Of a stretch of 13,210 bases of DNA, positions 1 through 9,766 are shown in pieces (position 1 is the first letter of the stretch; every line of letters begins with the position of its first letter). The DNA is from Actinomycetota bacterium (lineage in GTDB: Bacteria; Actinomycetota; Actinomycetes; Nanopelagicales; Nanopelagicaceae). The translations under genes and the position numbers were made by a program. The stretch covers positions 1 to 13,210 of the forward strand of contig WLPB01000010.1 in the NCBI GenBank assembly GCA_009698975.1. The letters run 5' to 3'. The notes under the pieces were generated by a model that was given only the letters and a program-made list of their open reading frames with translations, searched no databases and was not told where the DNA came from.

Positions 1-2291
1 ACTTTACGTTCGAGTTCGCGAAGTATCTCTGAACTTAATTGGTTCTCACGCTCTGCATATGCGTTCGCAGCATCTTCAAGGATTTTTCCCTCCAAGAACT
101 CTGCATCGAGTGCACCGATTCCACCGATTTCAGCGAGAAGCTCTTCTGTTGTGAATGAGATTGGATAAATTAACTTCAGCGCGCTCCATAGGTCGGCAAG
201 ATTCCAATCCTCGGAGAAGCCTTCAGCGGTCGCCGCACGCACATAGGCTGTAATAGTCTCACTGACAAAGTCGCCAACCTGGGTGCCGATATCTTCGCCT
301 TCAAGTACTAAGCGACGCTCACCATAAATAACTTCGCGCTGACGGTTCATAACATCGTCATATTTAAGAACGTTCTTTCGAATCTCAAAGTTTTGAGCTT
401 CGACTTGGGTTTGAGCTGAACGAATAGCGTTTGAAACCATCTTTGATTCGATTGGCTCATCCTCTGGCAAGCCTGCTGCTGCTAAGAATCGTTCGACCAT
501 CGCTGAGTTAAAGCGACGCATCAATTCATCTTGAAGCGAGAGGTAGAAGCGAGACTCGCCTGGATCGCCTTGGCGACCTGAACGTCCACGCAGCTGGTTA
601 TCGATGCGACGAGATTCATGTCGCTCTGTGCCCAGTACATAAAGGCCACCGAGTGAGATCACTTCTTCGTGATCCTTGGCAATCGCAGCCTTCTGCTTTT
701 CAATTTCAGCGGGCCACGCTGCTTCATACTCTGCAGCATTATCTACGGGTGAAATTCCGCGACGTTGAAGTTCGAAATCTGCCATAAATTCTGGGTTGCC
801 GCCGAGCATGATGTCAGTTCCACGGCCTGCCATATTTGTTGCGACAGTAACTGCGCCCTTTACGCCCGCTCGAGCAATAATTGACGCTTCGCGCTCGTGA
901 TGCTTTGCATTAAGCACTTCGTGTGGAACACCAGAACGCTTCAGAAGAGAGGATAGCTCTTCTGACTTTTCAACGCTGACAGTTCCGACCAATACCGGTT
1001 GACCTTTGCGATGGCGCTCTGCAATGTCGGTGACGACAGCATTGAACTTTCCCGCCTCAGATTTATACACGAGGTCGGCTTGATCGATACGTTGCATTAC
1101 GCGGTTAGTCGGGATAGGAACTACTCCGAGCTTGTAAATTTGGTGGAATTCAGATGCCTCAGTCATCGCAGTTCCGGTCATTCCAGAAATTTTCTCATAG
1201 AGACGGAAGTAGTTCTGAAGTGTGATCGTTGCAAGAGTTTGATTTTCATCTTTAATCTCGATGCGCTCTTTGGCTTCGAGCGCTTGGTGGAGACCTTCCG
1301 AATAGCGACGCCCAGAGAGCATGCGACCTGTGTGCTCATCAACAATCAGGAGCTCACCATTCATTACTACATAATCTTTATCGCGCTTAAAAAGTTCTTT
1401 TGCACGAACCGAGTTATTGAGGTAGCCAATCAGTGTGGTATTTGCAGCTTCATAGAGATTTTCGATACCAAGTAGTTCTTCTACCTTGCTGACGCCATCT
1501 TCAAGAATTCCGATTGTCTTCTTCTTCTCATCAACTTCGTAATGAGTGTCTCGCGAAAGTTTTGTCGCAATATTTGCAAATTCCACATACCACTTTGTTG
1601 CTTTATCAGCAGGGCCGCTAATAATCAGTGGTGTTCTTGCCTCATCAATAAGAATTGAGTCAACTTCATCGACTACAGCAAAGTGGTGTTCGCGCTGTAC
1701 GCAATCATCGAGCGTCCACGCCATGTTGTCACGAAGGTAGTCAAAGCCAAATTCGTTATTTGTTCCGTAAGTAATATCGCAGTGGTAAGCCTCGCGACGC
1801 TGCGCCGGTGTCATGCTATTGATAATGACACCTACGCTTAAACCTAGGAAGCGATGAATACGTCCCATCCACTCTGAGTCACGTTCTGCGAGATAATCAT
1901 TGACAGTAACAACGTGAACGCCTTTACCTGTGAGCGCATTGAGATAGCAAGGAAGCGTTGCAACAAGAGTCTTTCCTTCACCAGTTCGCATCTCAGCAAT
2001 ATTTCCTAAGTGAAGTGCTGCGCCACCCATTAATTGAACGTCGTAATGGCGCTGCCCGAGGGTGCGCTTTGCTGCTTCGCGAACTACAGCGAATGCTTCT
2101 GGGAGGAGATCATCGAGAGTCTCATCCGCCTCCAGGCGTTTCTTAAACTCATCGGTCTTAGCGCGAAGGTCGTGATCTGAAAGACTGGAGATGTCTGCTT
2201 CGAAGCTATTGACTTGGTCAACAAGCTTGCCGAGGTCGCGAAGAATCTTTCCTTCGCCTGCGCGCATAATCCGGTCTAAAATCTTTGACAT
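1..2291 (-). CDS. secA: Preprotein translocase ATPase SecA (3' end outside window)
   Basis: SecA is the cytoplasmic motor ATPase that pushes unfolded preproteins through the SecYEG channel. I translated 763 codons; the C-terminus lies beyond position 1. Visible motifs are Walker A MRTGEGKT (residues 101-108), the DEVD Walker B/DEAD-type box (about 208-211) followed by SILIDEAR, the helicase motif MAGRGTDI starting at residue 487, and [17 protein letters not shown] further on. Spacing matches the family, with no insertion or frameshift seen. The ATG at 2289-2291 gives the canonical N-terminus [14 protein letters not shown] and is preceded by AAAGG at 2302-2306, 10 nt upstream. The gene follows the ComF-family gene after 38 nt that hold two small hairpins. 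It is presumably the essential housekeeping SecA (SecA1 type). The last cysteine-rich or linker region cannot be judged. Identification is very secure. Confidence 0.98.
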   Translation of the reverse strand, partial: MSKILDRIMRAGEGKILRDLGKLVDQVNSFEADISSLSDHDLRAKTDEFKKRLEADETLDDLLPEAFAVVREAAKRTLGQRHYDVQLMGGAALHLGNIAEMRTGEGKTLVATLPCYLNALTGKGVHVVTVNDYLAERDSEWMGRIHRFLGLSVGVIINSMTPAQRREAYHCDITYGTNNEFGFDYLRDNMAWTLDDCVQREHHFAVVDEVDSILIDEARTPLIISGPADKATKWYVEFANIATKLSRDTHYEVDEKKKTIGILEDGVSKVEELLGIENLYEAANTTLIGYLNNSVRAKELFKRDKDYVVMNGELLIVDEHTGRMLSGRRYSEGLHQALEAKERIEIKDENQTLATITLQNYFRLYEKISGMTGTAMTEASEFHQIYKLGVVPIPTNRVMQRIDQADLVYKSEAGKFNAVVTDIAERHRKGQPVLVGTVSVEKSEELSSLLKRSGVPHEVLNAKHHEREASIIARAGVKGAVTVATNMAGRGTDIMLGGNPEFMADFELQRRGISPVDNAAEYEAAWPAEIEKQKAAIAKDHEEVISLGGLYVLGTERHESRRIDNQLRGRSGRQGDPGESRFYLSLQDELMRRFNSAMVERFLAAAGLPEDEPIESKMVSNAIRSAQTQVEAQNFEIRKNVLKYDDVMNRQREVIYGERRLVLEGEDIGTQVGDFVSETITAYVRAATAEGFSEDWNLADLWSALKLIYPISFTTEELLAEIGGIGALDAEFLEGKILEDAANAYAERENQLSSEILRELERK

Positions 2292-2311
2292 TAGTACTTA
2301 ACCTTTCGCAC

Positions 2312-2340
2312 GGGAGCTCTCCCACCGCCCTATCGTAGGG
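2312..2340 (-). promoter_or_regulatory. Two tandem small hairpins between the ComF-family gene and secA
   Basis: On the transcribed strand, CCCTA-CGA-TAGGG (2328-2340) spans the upstream stop codon. It is followed by GGGA-GAGC-TCCC (2312-2323), just ahead of the secA Shine-Dalgarno at 2302-2306. No T-run follows, so this is not a standard intrinsic terminator. It could affect termination, processing or secA ribosome loading, or could be chance. The pairing is seen directly; the function is a guess. Confidence 0.25.
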
Positions 2341-2986
2341 GCTGGGCAACAGCGGCTGTGACGGCTCCTTTGACCTGAAATCCCGCATAACGCAAGGCGC
2401 GGGCCGCTTCAAGAAGGGTCGCACCTGTTGTTACTAGGTCATCAATAAGAAGTAGCTCGGCCCTTATTGGCCACTCTCTCCTTGAATCTAGAACAAAGGC
2501 CCCAGCCAGATTATTCCTTCGTGCGCCGAGAGATAAGCCGCTCTGATCTCGAACTTTGCGGCTATGTCTTAGTAGCGCTGCGCAATCAAGGTTGAAGCCT
2601 CTAGCCACCCCTTGGGTAATCTCGGCCAAGAAATCTCGTCCTCTCGATCGCGTTGCCTGAGCCCTGGATGGAATGGGCACTAAGTGAGTAGCGAAATTAA
2701 ATTGTAGGAAATTGGTGAGAGAGAAATTTAGCGCTTGTGTGATTAGCCTGTCAGCATCTTTTATTGAAGACTCTTTGGAAGAGAGAATTATCGAACGAGT
2801 AACATCAGAATAATCTGCACTCGAAAAGACGGAAAGTTTATTTCCCGTTTTATCTCTGAGAATTTGAAAGCGATTTTCGAATTTCCACTCGGGTAGACAT
2901 GTCGGACAGAGCACGCGACCGAGAGACTTGCAAGAGATACATCTCTGCGGAAAGAGAAGTTCATTGACCGAGGAGAGTATTTTCAT
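2330..2986 (-). CDS. ComF family phosphoribosyltransferase-like protein
   Basis: 218 residues, typical length for the ComF/GntX family of small cytoplasmic proteins. The N-terminus has a four-cysteine zinc-finger-like motif (C16, C19, C27, C30) directly after the family hallmark LLFPQRC. The C-terminal half is a type I phosphoribosyltransferase fold with VPIPSR (103-108) and the PRPP-binding signature IDDLVTTGAT (181-190). Homologues take part in DNA uptake in naturally competent bacteria, but the reaction is unknown and most actinobacterial copies are unstudied. This is the usual actinobacterial position near secA. It starts 32 nt after mtrB. Its own ribosome site is weak, and a 3-codon ORF ending in a TGA that overlaps its ATG may deliver ribosomes. 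The family call is secure; the biological role is open. Confidence 0.93.
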   Translation of the reverse strand: MKILSSVNELLFPQRCISCKSLGRVLCPTCLPEWKFENRFQILRDKTGNKLSVFSSADYSDVTRSIILSSKESSIKDADRLITQALNFSLTNFLQFNFATHLVPIPSRAQATRSRGRDFLAEITQGVARGFNLDCAALLRHSRKVRDQSGLSLGARRNNLAGAFVLDSRREWPIRAELLLIDDLVTTGATLLEAARALRYAGFQVKGAVTAAVAQPLR

Positions 2987-2994
2987 AGCAGCAT
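2983..2994 (-). other. Possible 3-codon leader ORF overlapping the ComF-family start
   Basis: On the minus strand ATG CTG CTA TGA occupies 2994 down to 2983. Its TGA overlaps the ATG of the ComF-family gene (2984-2986) as ATGA. It has an AGGG five bases upstream (2999-3003 region), better placed than any Shine-Dalgarno for the main gene. It could couple translation by stop-restart. So short an ORF can easily arise by chance. Confidence 0.2.
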
Positions 2995-3018
2995 TCTTGC
3001 CCTATGAGTGACTTACCT

Positions 3019-4587
3019 TTATTGATAAAAAGTCTCTTCGTGGAAATCTTTTGGAGTCGGCTTGATTGGTCTTGCGAGAATAGAACCACCTGCAGTGCGC
3101 GGCAAAGTAAGTACAAAGTGTGCACCCTTGCCCAATCTTCCCCAAGCATCTAGCTCGCCATTATGGAGTCGGGCATCTTCTAGGGCAATTGAAAGTCCGA
3201 GTCCAGTACCTCCACGAATTCGCGCACGCGATGGATCCGCTCTCCAAAATCTATCAAATACCCGAATCAAAGATGACTCATCGAGACCAGTTCCATAATC
3301 TCTGACCCCCACTGCGACTTCAGATTCCGTGGATGCAATGTGGATCTCAATAGGTGTTCCATCGCAATGATCCAGCGCGTTCGATAAGAGATTTCGCATA
3401 ATTCGCTCGACTCGTCGGATATCAGCCTTGATTGAAACGACCTCTTCCTCTGTGCTGATAGAGAAGCCCGTCGTCTTCTCATCGGCATCTACCTCTAAAT
3501 CGCCCACGCAACGCTTAATGAGTGCTGTGAGATCGAATTCAACGGGCTCTAGAACTGCTACTTCAGCATCGAATCGACTGACTTCGAGGAGATCTTCTAG
3601 CAATCTTTCAAATCGATCCAGTTGGGCGACAAGTAACTCTGCACTTCTCGAAACTGGTTGCTCAAAGCTAGTTCTGTGGTTGTAGATCACTTCTGACGCC
3701 ATACGAAGAGTCGTGAGTGGAGTTCTAAGTTCGTGTGAAACATCAGATACAAAGCGCTGCTGAACGCGGGATAAATTCTCGAGTCTTGAAATCTGTTGTT
3801 CGATTGATGCTGCCATCTCATTAAATGAATTGGCCAATGTTGCTAACTCATCTTTTGAATTTATAGGAAGTCGAAGAGCAAAATTACCTTGGGTAAATTG
3901 CTGAGCAACACTCGCAGCAAGTCTTACAGGGCGAACGACCTGGCGTACGACAAGCCATGTAATGAGCGCAATCAGGAAGATAAGCGCAAAACCCGTAAAG
4001 AGAAGTGAGTTTTGAATGAGGGCAATGGTTGAACTTTGATTTGCAAGTGAAAAGACAACGTACATCTCATAGCGGCCGCCATTTGGAATATCAATGCGAT
4101 TGCCCACAAAGAGTGAATCAATTCCTGGGCCGCTCGCATATTTGAGTTTTCCGTACTCATACTTCAGATCTGAACTCTTCTGAATATTTACGCGCAAATC
4201 CTTTGGAATTGAGTCGAAACGCGCACCGTTGGAGGACATCTCATAAAAATTCTTACTCGGCTTCTTCGTTGGTGACTTCACAATAATCACTTCGCGAACC
4301 TGCTCAGTAAGTCCCTGGGTTGTTGCTTCAACAATGATGTCTGCCAAGGTTTGGCGTCTATCTTTCGCCAATTCAGTTTGGGTCAGCACAAGCTGATATT
4401 GGGCGTTAAAGAATGCAAGCCGTGCCTCAGCAATAGATGAGTTGAGGTTCACGGAACGAATTCCATCTGAAAGGCGTGAATCAAGCGCAGAACCCGCAAG
4501 CCAGACAACGCCCAGTGAGAGCAGAATCGTAGAAGTAATTACCTTAGCTGCAATTGAACGCGAGAAAGCAAAACGCAAGCCGTTCAT
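3019..4587 (-). CDS. mtrB: Two-component sensor histidine kinase MtrB
   Basis: 522 residues, membrane sensor kinase of the actinobacterial MtrAB system, which controls cell-wall and division functions in mycobacteria, corynebacteria and streptomycetes. The order is transmembrane helix 1 (about 12-35), an extracytoplasmic sensor region (about 36-194), helix 2 (195-214), HAMP (about 215-267), HisKA with phospho-acceptor H285 in SHELRTPL, then the ATPase domain: N box with N399/N403 in RNLLSNALDH, D430 in DYGTG, and GGTGLGLS from 459. All catalytic motifs are intact. The start is the ATG one base after the mtrA TAA, so translation is probably coupled; the only GC-rich purine stretch upstream is inside the mtrA end. 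The lipoprotein gene lpqB, which usually follows mtrB, is absent: only 32 nt separate it from the ComF-family gene. Assignment to MtrB rests on the adjacent MtrA and synteny. Confidence 0.95.
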   Translation of the reverse strand: MNGLRFAFSRSIAAKVITSTILLSLGVVWLAGSALDSRLSDGIRSVNLNSSIAEARLAFFNAQYQLVLTQTELAKDRRQTLADIIVEATTQGLTEQVREVIIVKSPTKKPSKNFYEMSSNGARFDSIPKDLRVNIQKSSDLKYEYGKLKYASGPGIDSLFVGNRIDIPNGGRYEMYVVFSLANQSSTIALIQNSLLFTGFALIFLIALITWLVVRQVVRPVRLAASVAQQFTQGNFALRLPINSKDELATLANSFNEMAASIEQQISRLENLSRVQQRFVSDVSHELRTPLTTLRMASEVIYNHRTSFEQPVSRSAELLVAQLDRFERLLEDLLEVSRFDAEVAVLEPVEFDLTALIKRCVGDLEVDADEKTTGFSISTEEEVVSIKADIRRVERIMRNLLSNALDHCDGTPIEIHIASTESEVAVGVRDYGTGLDESSLIRVFDRFWRADPSRARIRGGTGLGLSIALEDARLHNGELDAWGRLGKGAHFVLTLPRTAGGSILARPIKPTPKDFHEETFYQ

Positions 4588-4588
4588 A

Positions 4589-5269
4589 TTAAAGGCTGCC
4601 GCCTGCCTTATAGCCCACTCCGCGGATAGTCATAACAATCTCGGGATGCTCTGGGTCATGTTCAACCTTTGAGCGCAATCGCTGAACATGCACATTTACA
4701 AGACGTGTATCGGTTGAATGGCGGTAGCCCCACACCTCACTTAAGAGCGCGTCTCGGGTAAATACTCGACCTGGATCTTTGGCCAGAGCTACTAAGAGAT
4801 CAAATTCCAAACGAGTTAAAGTAATTTTCTGAGTACCGCGTGAGACTTCGTGTGCAGTGACATCAATTATCACATCGCCGATAGTGAGCACTCCAGTGAC
4901 ATCGGCATTAGTGCGACGTAGTCGAGTACGGATGCGAGCAATAAGTTCAGCTTCATCTCTAAATGGTTTTTGCATATAGTCATCGGCGCCCGCCTCAAGA
5001 CCTCGCACAATATCGAGCGTCTCTCCCTTAGCACTGAGCATGACTATAGGAACCATTGATTCATTACGAATTAACTTGCAAACTTCTATTCCATCGATTC
5101 CTGGCAACATCACATCGAGTAAGACGAGGTCTGGAGGGTTATTGCGAAATACCTCCAGAGCCTCATCGCCTCGATTGACGAGATCTACATCAAAACCAGA
5201 ACTTGTTAAAACAATTCCTAGCATTTCCGCAAGATCTAGGTCGTCATCGACGACCATAATTAATGCCAT
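4589..5269 (-). CDS. mtrA: DNA-binding response regulator MtrA (OmpR family)
   Basis: 226 residues, the usual length for MtrA. The receiver domain (about 1-115) has acidic residues D8-D10, phospho-acceptor D52 in LLDVMLPG, S79 and K101 in QKPF. The winged-helix DNA-binding domain (about 130-226) ends with RGVGYKAG, very like mycobacterial MtrA. When phosphorylated by MtrB it regulates cell-wall hydrolase, division and replication-linked genes in studied actinobacteria. Its ATG (5267-5269) directly abuts the ahcY stop codon (TAA-ATG). A GGGAG inside the ahcY 3' end, about 11 nt upstream, acts as the ribosome site. This makes an ahcY-mtrA-mtrB translational unit likely. In mycobacteria tmk sits between ahcY and mtrA; it is missing here. 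Confidence 0.96.
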   Translation of the reverse strand: MALIMVVDDDLDLAEMLGIVLTSSGFDVDLVNRGDEALEVFRNNPPDLVLLDVMLPGIDGIEVCKLIRNESMVPIVMLSAKGETLDIVRGLEAGADDYMQKPFRDEAELIARIRTRLRRTNADVTGVLTIGDVIIDVTAHEVSRGTQKITLTRLEFDLLVALAKDPGRVFTRDALLSEVWGYRHSTDTRLVNVHVQRLRSKVEHDPEHPEIVMTIRGVGYKAGGSL

Positions 5270-6691
<1,422 letters not shown>

Positions 6692-8044
6692 CTAAGCGCG
6701 AATGATTGCGAGCACGCTATCTCGTATCTCTTCCATCTTGGCCTGGCTATCCGCCTCAACATTGAGGCGTAGGAGCGGCTCTGTATTTGAGGCGCGCAGA
6801 TTAAACCACCAGGAGTCGGCGGTTACTGTTAATCCATCAAGGTGATCAATGCTCGCACCCTCCATTGATGAGTAAATGCCTTCAATCTTCGCAACCGAAC
6901 CTGCGGCATCGGATACGGTCGAATTTACTTCACCGCTTGATATATACCGATTGTATGGAGCAAGAAGTGTAGAGAGCGGAACATCTGTCTCACCTAGTGC
7001 GGCAATCGCGTGAAGTGCGGCAAGCATTCCTGAATCTGCTTTCCAGAACTCTCTGAAATAGAAATGGCCAGAGTGCTCACCACCGAAGATGGCATCTGTT
7101 TCGGCCATTAATTTTTTAATGTAAGAGTGGCCAACTCGTGACCGCACAGATTTTCCACCGTGCTCTGCAACAACCTCTTGCACCGCCTTGGATGAGATGA
7201 GGTTGTAGATAACTGTGGATCCAGGAAACTTTGCTAATTCTCGCGCAGCAATGAGAGAGGTGAGTGAGGATGGATTTACCAATTCACCACGCTCATCAAC
7301 GAGGAAGCAGCGATCAGCATCACCATCGAAAGCGAGTCCGATATCTGCGCCATGCTTAAGTACGGCACGTTGGAGATCCTTGAGATTTTCTGGATCAATT
7401 GGATTTGCTTCATGGTTTGGAAAACTTCCATCGAGTTCAAAGAACATCTCTATAACTTCAGCATTGAGTCGCTTAAATACTGCAGGTGCGGTATGCCCTG
7501 CCATGCCATTACCAGCATCAATCACAATTTTCAGTGGTTTTATTCCGTTGAGATCAACGAGAGAAAGTAGGTGCGTTACATATTCATCGAGCATATCTCG
7601 CGAACTTTCTAGACCGAATTGATGAGTTGAGAGTGGCACTCCCTCTTCCACAAATTTTTCGATTGCAAGTAGCCCGGATTCTTTTCCTATTGGTCGCGCT
7701 CCACTGAGGCAGAGCTTTATTCCGTTATATGCAGCCGGGTTATGGCTTGCAGTAAACATCGCACCAGGAAGGTTTAATTTTCCGGCTGCAAAATAGAGAA
7801 GATCCGTAGAAGCGAGACCAATTCGGATTACATCGAGACCTTGCGAGGTCACCCCTGCGCTAAATGCATCGGCGAGATCTGGTGAAGAAGGTCGCATATC
7901 TTCACCAATTACAACCGTTGCAGGTTCGCGCTGAATCTTGAGGAAACGCGCAAATGCTGCACCAACAGCAAAGGTGAAATCAGGGGTGATCTCTTCATCT
8001 ACGAGTCCGCGGATATCGTAGGCTTTAAATATTGATGCGCTCAT
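6692..8044 (-). CDS. manB: Phosphomannomutase/phosphoglucomutase
   Basis: 450 residues, a full-length alpha-D-phosphohexomutase. It interconverts hexose-6-phosphate and hexose-1-phosphate (mannose and/or glucose), supplying the precursor of GDP-mannose or other sugar nucleotides for surface glycans. The order is N-terminal KAYDIRG (7-13), phosphoserine loop TASHNP (98-103, S100 the phosphorylated residue), metal-binding loop DGDADR (240-245), sugar-binding GGEHSGH, and the C-terminal phosphate-binding loop RASNTEP. All four active-site loops are present. Which sugar is preferred cannot be read from the sequence; synteny favours the ManB/PmmA call of actinobacteria. The start lacks a Shine-Dalgarno but has TACTAT 6 nt upstream, consistent with a leaderless mRNA. 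It begins 22 nt after the DUF3499 gene. The manA-type isomerase gene often found nearby is absent. Confidence 0.95.
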   Translation of the reverse strand: MSASIFKAYDIRGLVDEEITPDFTFAVGAAFARFLKIQREPATVVIGEDMRPSSPDLADAFSAGVTSQGLDVIRIGLASTDLLYFAAGKLNLPGAMFTASHNPAAYNGIKLCLSGARPIGKESGLLAIEKFVEEGVPLSTHQFGLESSRDMLDEYVTHLLSLVDLNGIKPLKIVIDAGNGMAGHTAPAVFKRLNAEVIEMFFELDGSFPNHEANPIDPENLKDLQRAVLKHGADIGLAFDGDADRCFLVDERGELVNPSSLTSLIAARELAKFPGSTVIYNLISSKAVQEVVAEHGGKSVRSRVGHSYIKKLMAETDAIFGGEHSGHFYFREFWKADSGMLAALHAIAALGETDVPLSTLLAPYNRYISSGEVNSTVSDAAGSVAKIEGIYSSMEGASIDHLDGLTVTADSWWFNLRASNTEPLLRLNVEADSQAKMEEIRDSVLAIIRA

Positions 8045-8050
8045 TAGAAA

Positions 8051-8056
8051 ATAGTA
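8051..8056 (-). promoter_or_regulatory. Candidate -10 element for a leaderless mutase transcript
   Basis: TACTAT on the minus strand ends 6 nt before the mutase ATG (8042-8044), the spacing expected if transcription starts at the A of the start codon. No Shine-Dalgarno is present in the 22-nt gap and no clear -35 is seen. Leaderless starts are common in actinobacteria. The element is seen directly; its use is inferred. Confidence 0.4.
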
Positions 8057-8066
8057 GTGGTGGTTC

Positions 8067-8429
8067 TTACGAAGGGACTGCGCGCAAATGTCCGCGACGG
8101 CCTATTGCTTGGCTTTCATTCGTCTGACTATTGCCCTCTGACTCTTGATGGGAGCGAGCTACTTCGCGAACCGCATCTGCGATTGCCATCAAATCATCTT
8201 CGCTCGGTCCTACGCCTTCAGTTGTGGAGATTTGGCGATCTACGCTCCAACCATTGGGCACCGTCAACTTCGCGCCATGTCGCTCGCACAGATCGTAAGA
8301 ATGTGGTTCTGAGAATGTTGCAATTGGTCCAACTACCGCCATTGATTCAGCGTAGATATAAGTCAACGTCATAGTCGCAGTAGCGCGACAGCTCACACGC
8401 GAGCAACTTCTGACAATTGATGAACCCAT
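8067..8429 (-). CDS. DUF3499 family protein, possible zinc-binding
   Basis: 120 residues, the usual small size of the actinobacterial DUF3499 family, whose function is unknown. The conserved N-terminal two thirds holds CSRVSC (C9, C14), TLTYIYAES (21-29), PHSYDLCERH (42-51, with H43, C48, H51) and a following GW. The C9-C14 and C48-H51 pairs could bind a metal such as zinc. The C-terminal 40 residues are polar and look disordered. It is predicted cytoplasmic, with no signal peptide or membrane helix. Its place between the DUF5719 gene and the phosphomannomutase gene is conserved in many actinobacteria. A zincin-like metallopeptidase gene often next to it elsewhere (from memory) is not here. 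The ATG has no Shine-Dalgarno but TAATCT stands 7 nt upstream, suggesting a leaderless mRNA. Confidence 0.9.
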   Translation of the reverse strand: MGSSIVRSCSRVSCRATATMTLTYIYAESMAVVGPIATFSEPHSYDLCERHGAKLTVPNGWSVDRQISTTEGVGPSEDDLMAIADAVREVARSHQESEGNSQTNESQAIGRRGHLRAVPS

Positions 8430-8436
8430 AGAGTGA

Positions 8437-8442
8437 AGATTA
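8437..8442 (-). promoter_or_regulatory. Candidate -10 element for a leaderless DUF3499 transcript
   Basis: TAATCT on the minus strand ends 7 nt before the DUF3499 ATG (8427-8429). It fits the actinobacterial TANNNT -10 and places the transcription start at the initiation codon. The intervening bases TCACTCT hold no Shine-Dalgarno. No good -35 is visible. If real, DUF3499 (and perhaps the mutase) can be transcribed independently of the upstream glycosyltransferase genes. Confidence 0.45.
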
Positions 8443-8461
8443 GTGGGGGTTGGGTATGAAT

Positions 8462-9766
8462 TTAGGGAATCAACACTCGGATATCTGAACGAGGTACGGA
8501 TGTTCGAGTAAGCACACTTCCTCGAATTAGTGGAGCAAATCCATACCCACTTCCCGAAGAGATGAGAGCCGCACCGTAAGTATCAGATGAGCTCTTGAGA
8601 ATTGTTATCGTCCTGACTTTTTCGCCAACAAGATATGTTGCAACTCCAGAGCCACGAATCTCAACCTTTTTGACCTTTCCCTTGGGAGAGTTCAGTTGTA
8701 GATCGATGGAGATTTCCTCTCCTGTAAAGACGAGCAACGGCGCGAGTCCCGTTACTGAAAAGGAGGATGGCTCTAGTGGTTGGACCGCCGTACTCCAAGT
8801 AAAATCACTCTTATTCTTGGCAAGCGTTGAAGACTTTACGGCGGCAAGTATCGGTTGGCTAGAGGTAAGAGTGAGCGAGTACTTGCCTGTAGGAGCGATC
8901 AAATTAAGCGGAATCTCAACGACTTTACCCGCGGCAATATTTCTGCCATCAATTCCGGCAGGTGCGAATGATCCATCTGCGTATGCAATCTCCGCCTTAA
9001 TCTCGGCTGCGATTTCGCCAGGTACAAAAATTCTTAGTGAATGCGGAAGGGCTTTCTTTCCCTTGGGAGCTGTATGGGGAATTGCCGGAATCACAATCTT
9101 CTTCGTCGGTTCGACAACAGAGTTCACAGTATCTCCGCCTAGTGCGCGCAGGCCTCTTCCGCGTTCATCGATAAGAAATCCATTGACGCGACCTGATTGA
9201 GGTGAGAGATGGATTGCAAGTAGTTGAGAACCAGGAGCAAGCGAAGAGAGCGGAAGCGTTGTAAATGAGTTCGCCTTAAGAGCAACAACTTTCTCAGTAG
9301 CTCTACCACTTTCGGTATAGACCATCACATTAACTAGCGCTCTTCCTAAGCCACTATTGAGAATAGTTAATGAACCCTTTGAAGTGACATCTGCACTTCC
9401 ACCAATAAACCATTGCGAGGTTACGGGGGCGATGCAAGTGAGTGCGCCCGCCCACACGCCCGAGTTCGCCTTCCACATCAAAGGAGTGGTGGATCCACTA
9501 TCGAGTATCACTGCTTCTTGACCCACTGTGATGCGGCTACTTCCAGCGGCTTTGAGAGTCATAGCCGAAGTTCCACTCTTGCGAAGAAGAGCCTCTGATG
9601 AAGGCAGGGAGATAAATGATGTGTGACCCGCAGCTGTGGGCGGACATGCAACTGAGGGATAAGTCTCGGTGAAAGAATTATCTTTAACGGCGACTGCAGA
9701 GAAATTGATATAGAGAAGTAGAGCTGCAAGTACAGCAAAGAGGCGGAGGGCGCGATTTTTTATCAC
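8462..9766 (-). CDS. DUF5719 family secreted or membrane-anchored protein
   Basis: 434 residues. The N-terminus is a signal peptide or anchor: basic MIKNRALR, then a hydrophobic stretch at about 9-27. The remainder is beta-rich, polar and extracytoplasmic in character, with repeated short strands. Only two cysteines are seen, C41 in ACPP and C111 in LTC just before QWFIGG (118-123); they may form a disulfide. The pattern of a CPP segment followed by a W-F-GG segment fits the uncharacterised actinobacterial DUF5719 family, always reported next to a large glycosyltransferase as here. The start is GTG (9764-9766), overlapping the glycosyltransferase TGA by 4 bp, with a strong AGGAG at 9772-9776. 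The two proteins are thus translationally coupled and probably act together at the cell surface. No enzymatic motif was recognised. Confidence 0.87.
   Translation of the reverse strand: MIKNRALRLFAVLAALLLYINFSAVAVKDNSFTETYPSVACPPTAAGHTSFISLPSSEALLRKSGTSAMTLKAAGSSRITVGQEAVILDSGSTTPLMWKANSGVWAGALTCIAPVTSQWFIGGSADVTSKGSLTILNSGLGRALVNVMVYTESGRATEKVVALKANSFTTLPLSSLAPGSQLLAIHLSPQSGRVNGFLIDERGRGLRALGGDTVNSVVEPTKKIVIPAIPHTAPKGKKALPHSLRIFVPGEIAAEIKAEIAYADGSFAPAGIDGRNIAAGKVVEIPLNLIAPTGKYSLTLTSSQPILAAVKSSTLAKNKSDFTWSTAVQPLEPSSFSVTGLAPLLVFTGEEISIDLQLNSPKGKVKKVEIRGSGVATYLVGEKVRTITILKSSSDTYGAALISSGSGYGFAPLIRGSVLTRTSVPRSDIRVLIP

Noticed and set aside
999..1475. 158-codon open frame on the plus strand opposite secA
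   Set aside because: Antisense shadow of a highly conserved secA region containing canonical helicase motifs; no domain or ribosome site recognised.
7215..7622. 135-codon plus-strand frame opposite the mutase gene
   Set aside because: Serine/arginine-rich translation typical of an antisense frame; the minus-strand gene holds all catalytic loops.
8595..9200. 201-codon open frame on the plus strand opposite the DUF5719 gene
   Set aside because: It is antisense to a gene with signal peptide, strong ribosome site and operon overlap; its translation shows no recognisable domain and no ribosome site was evident.
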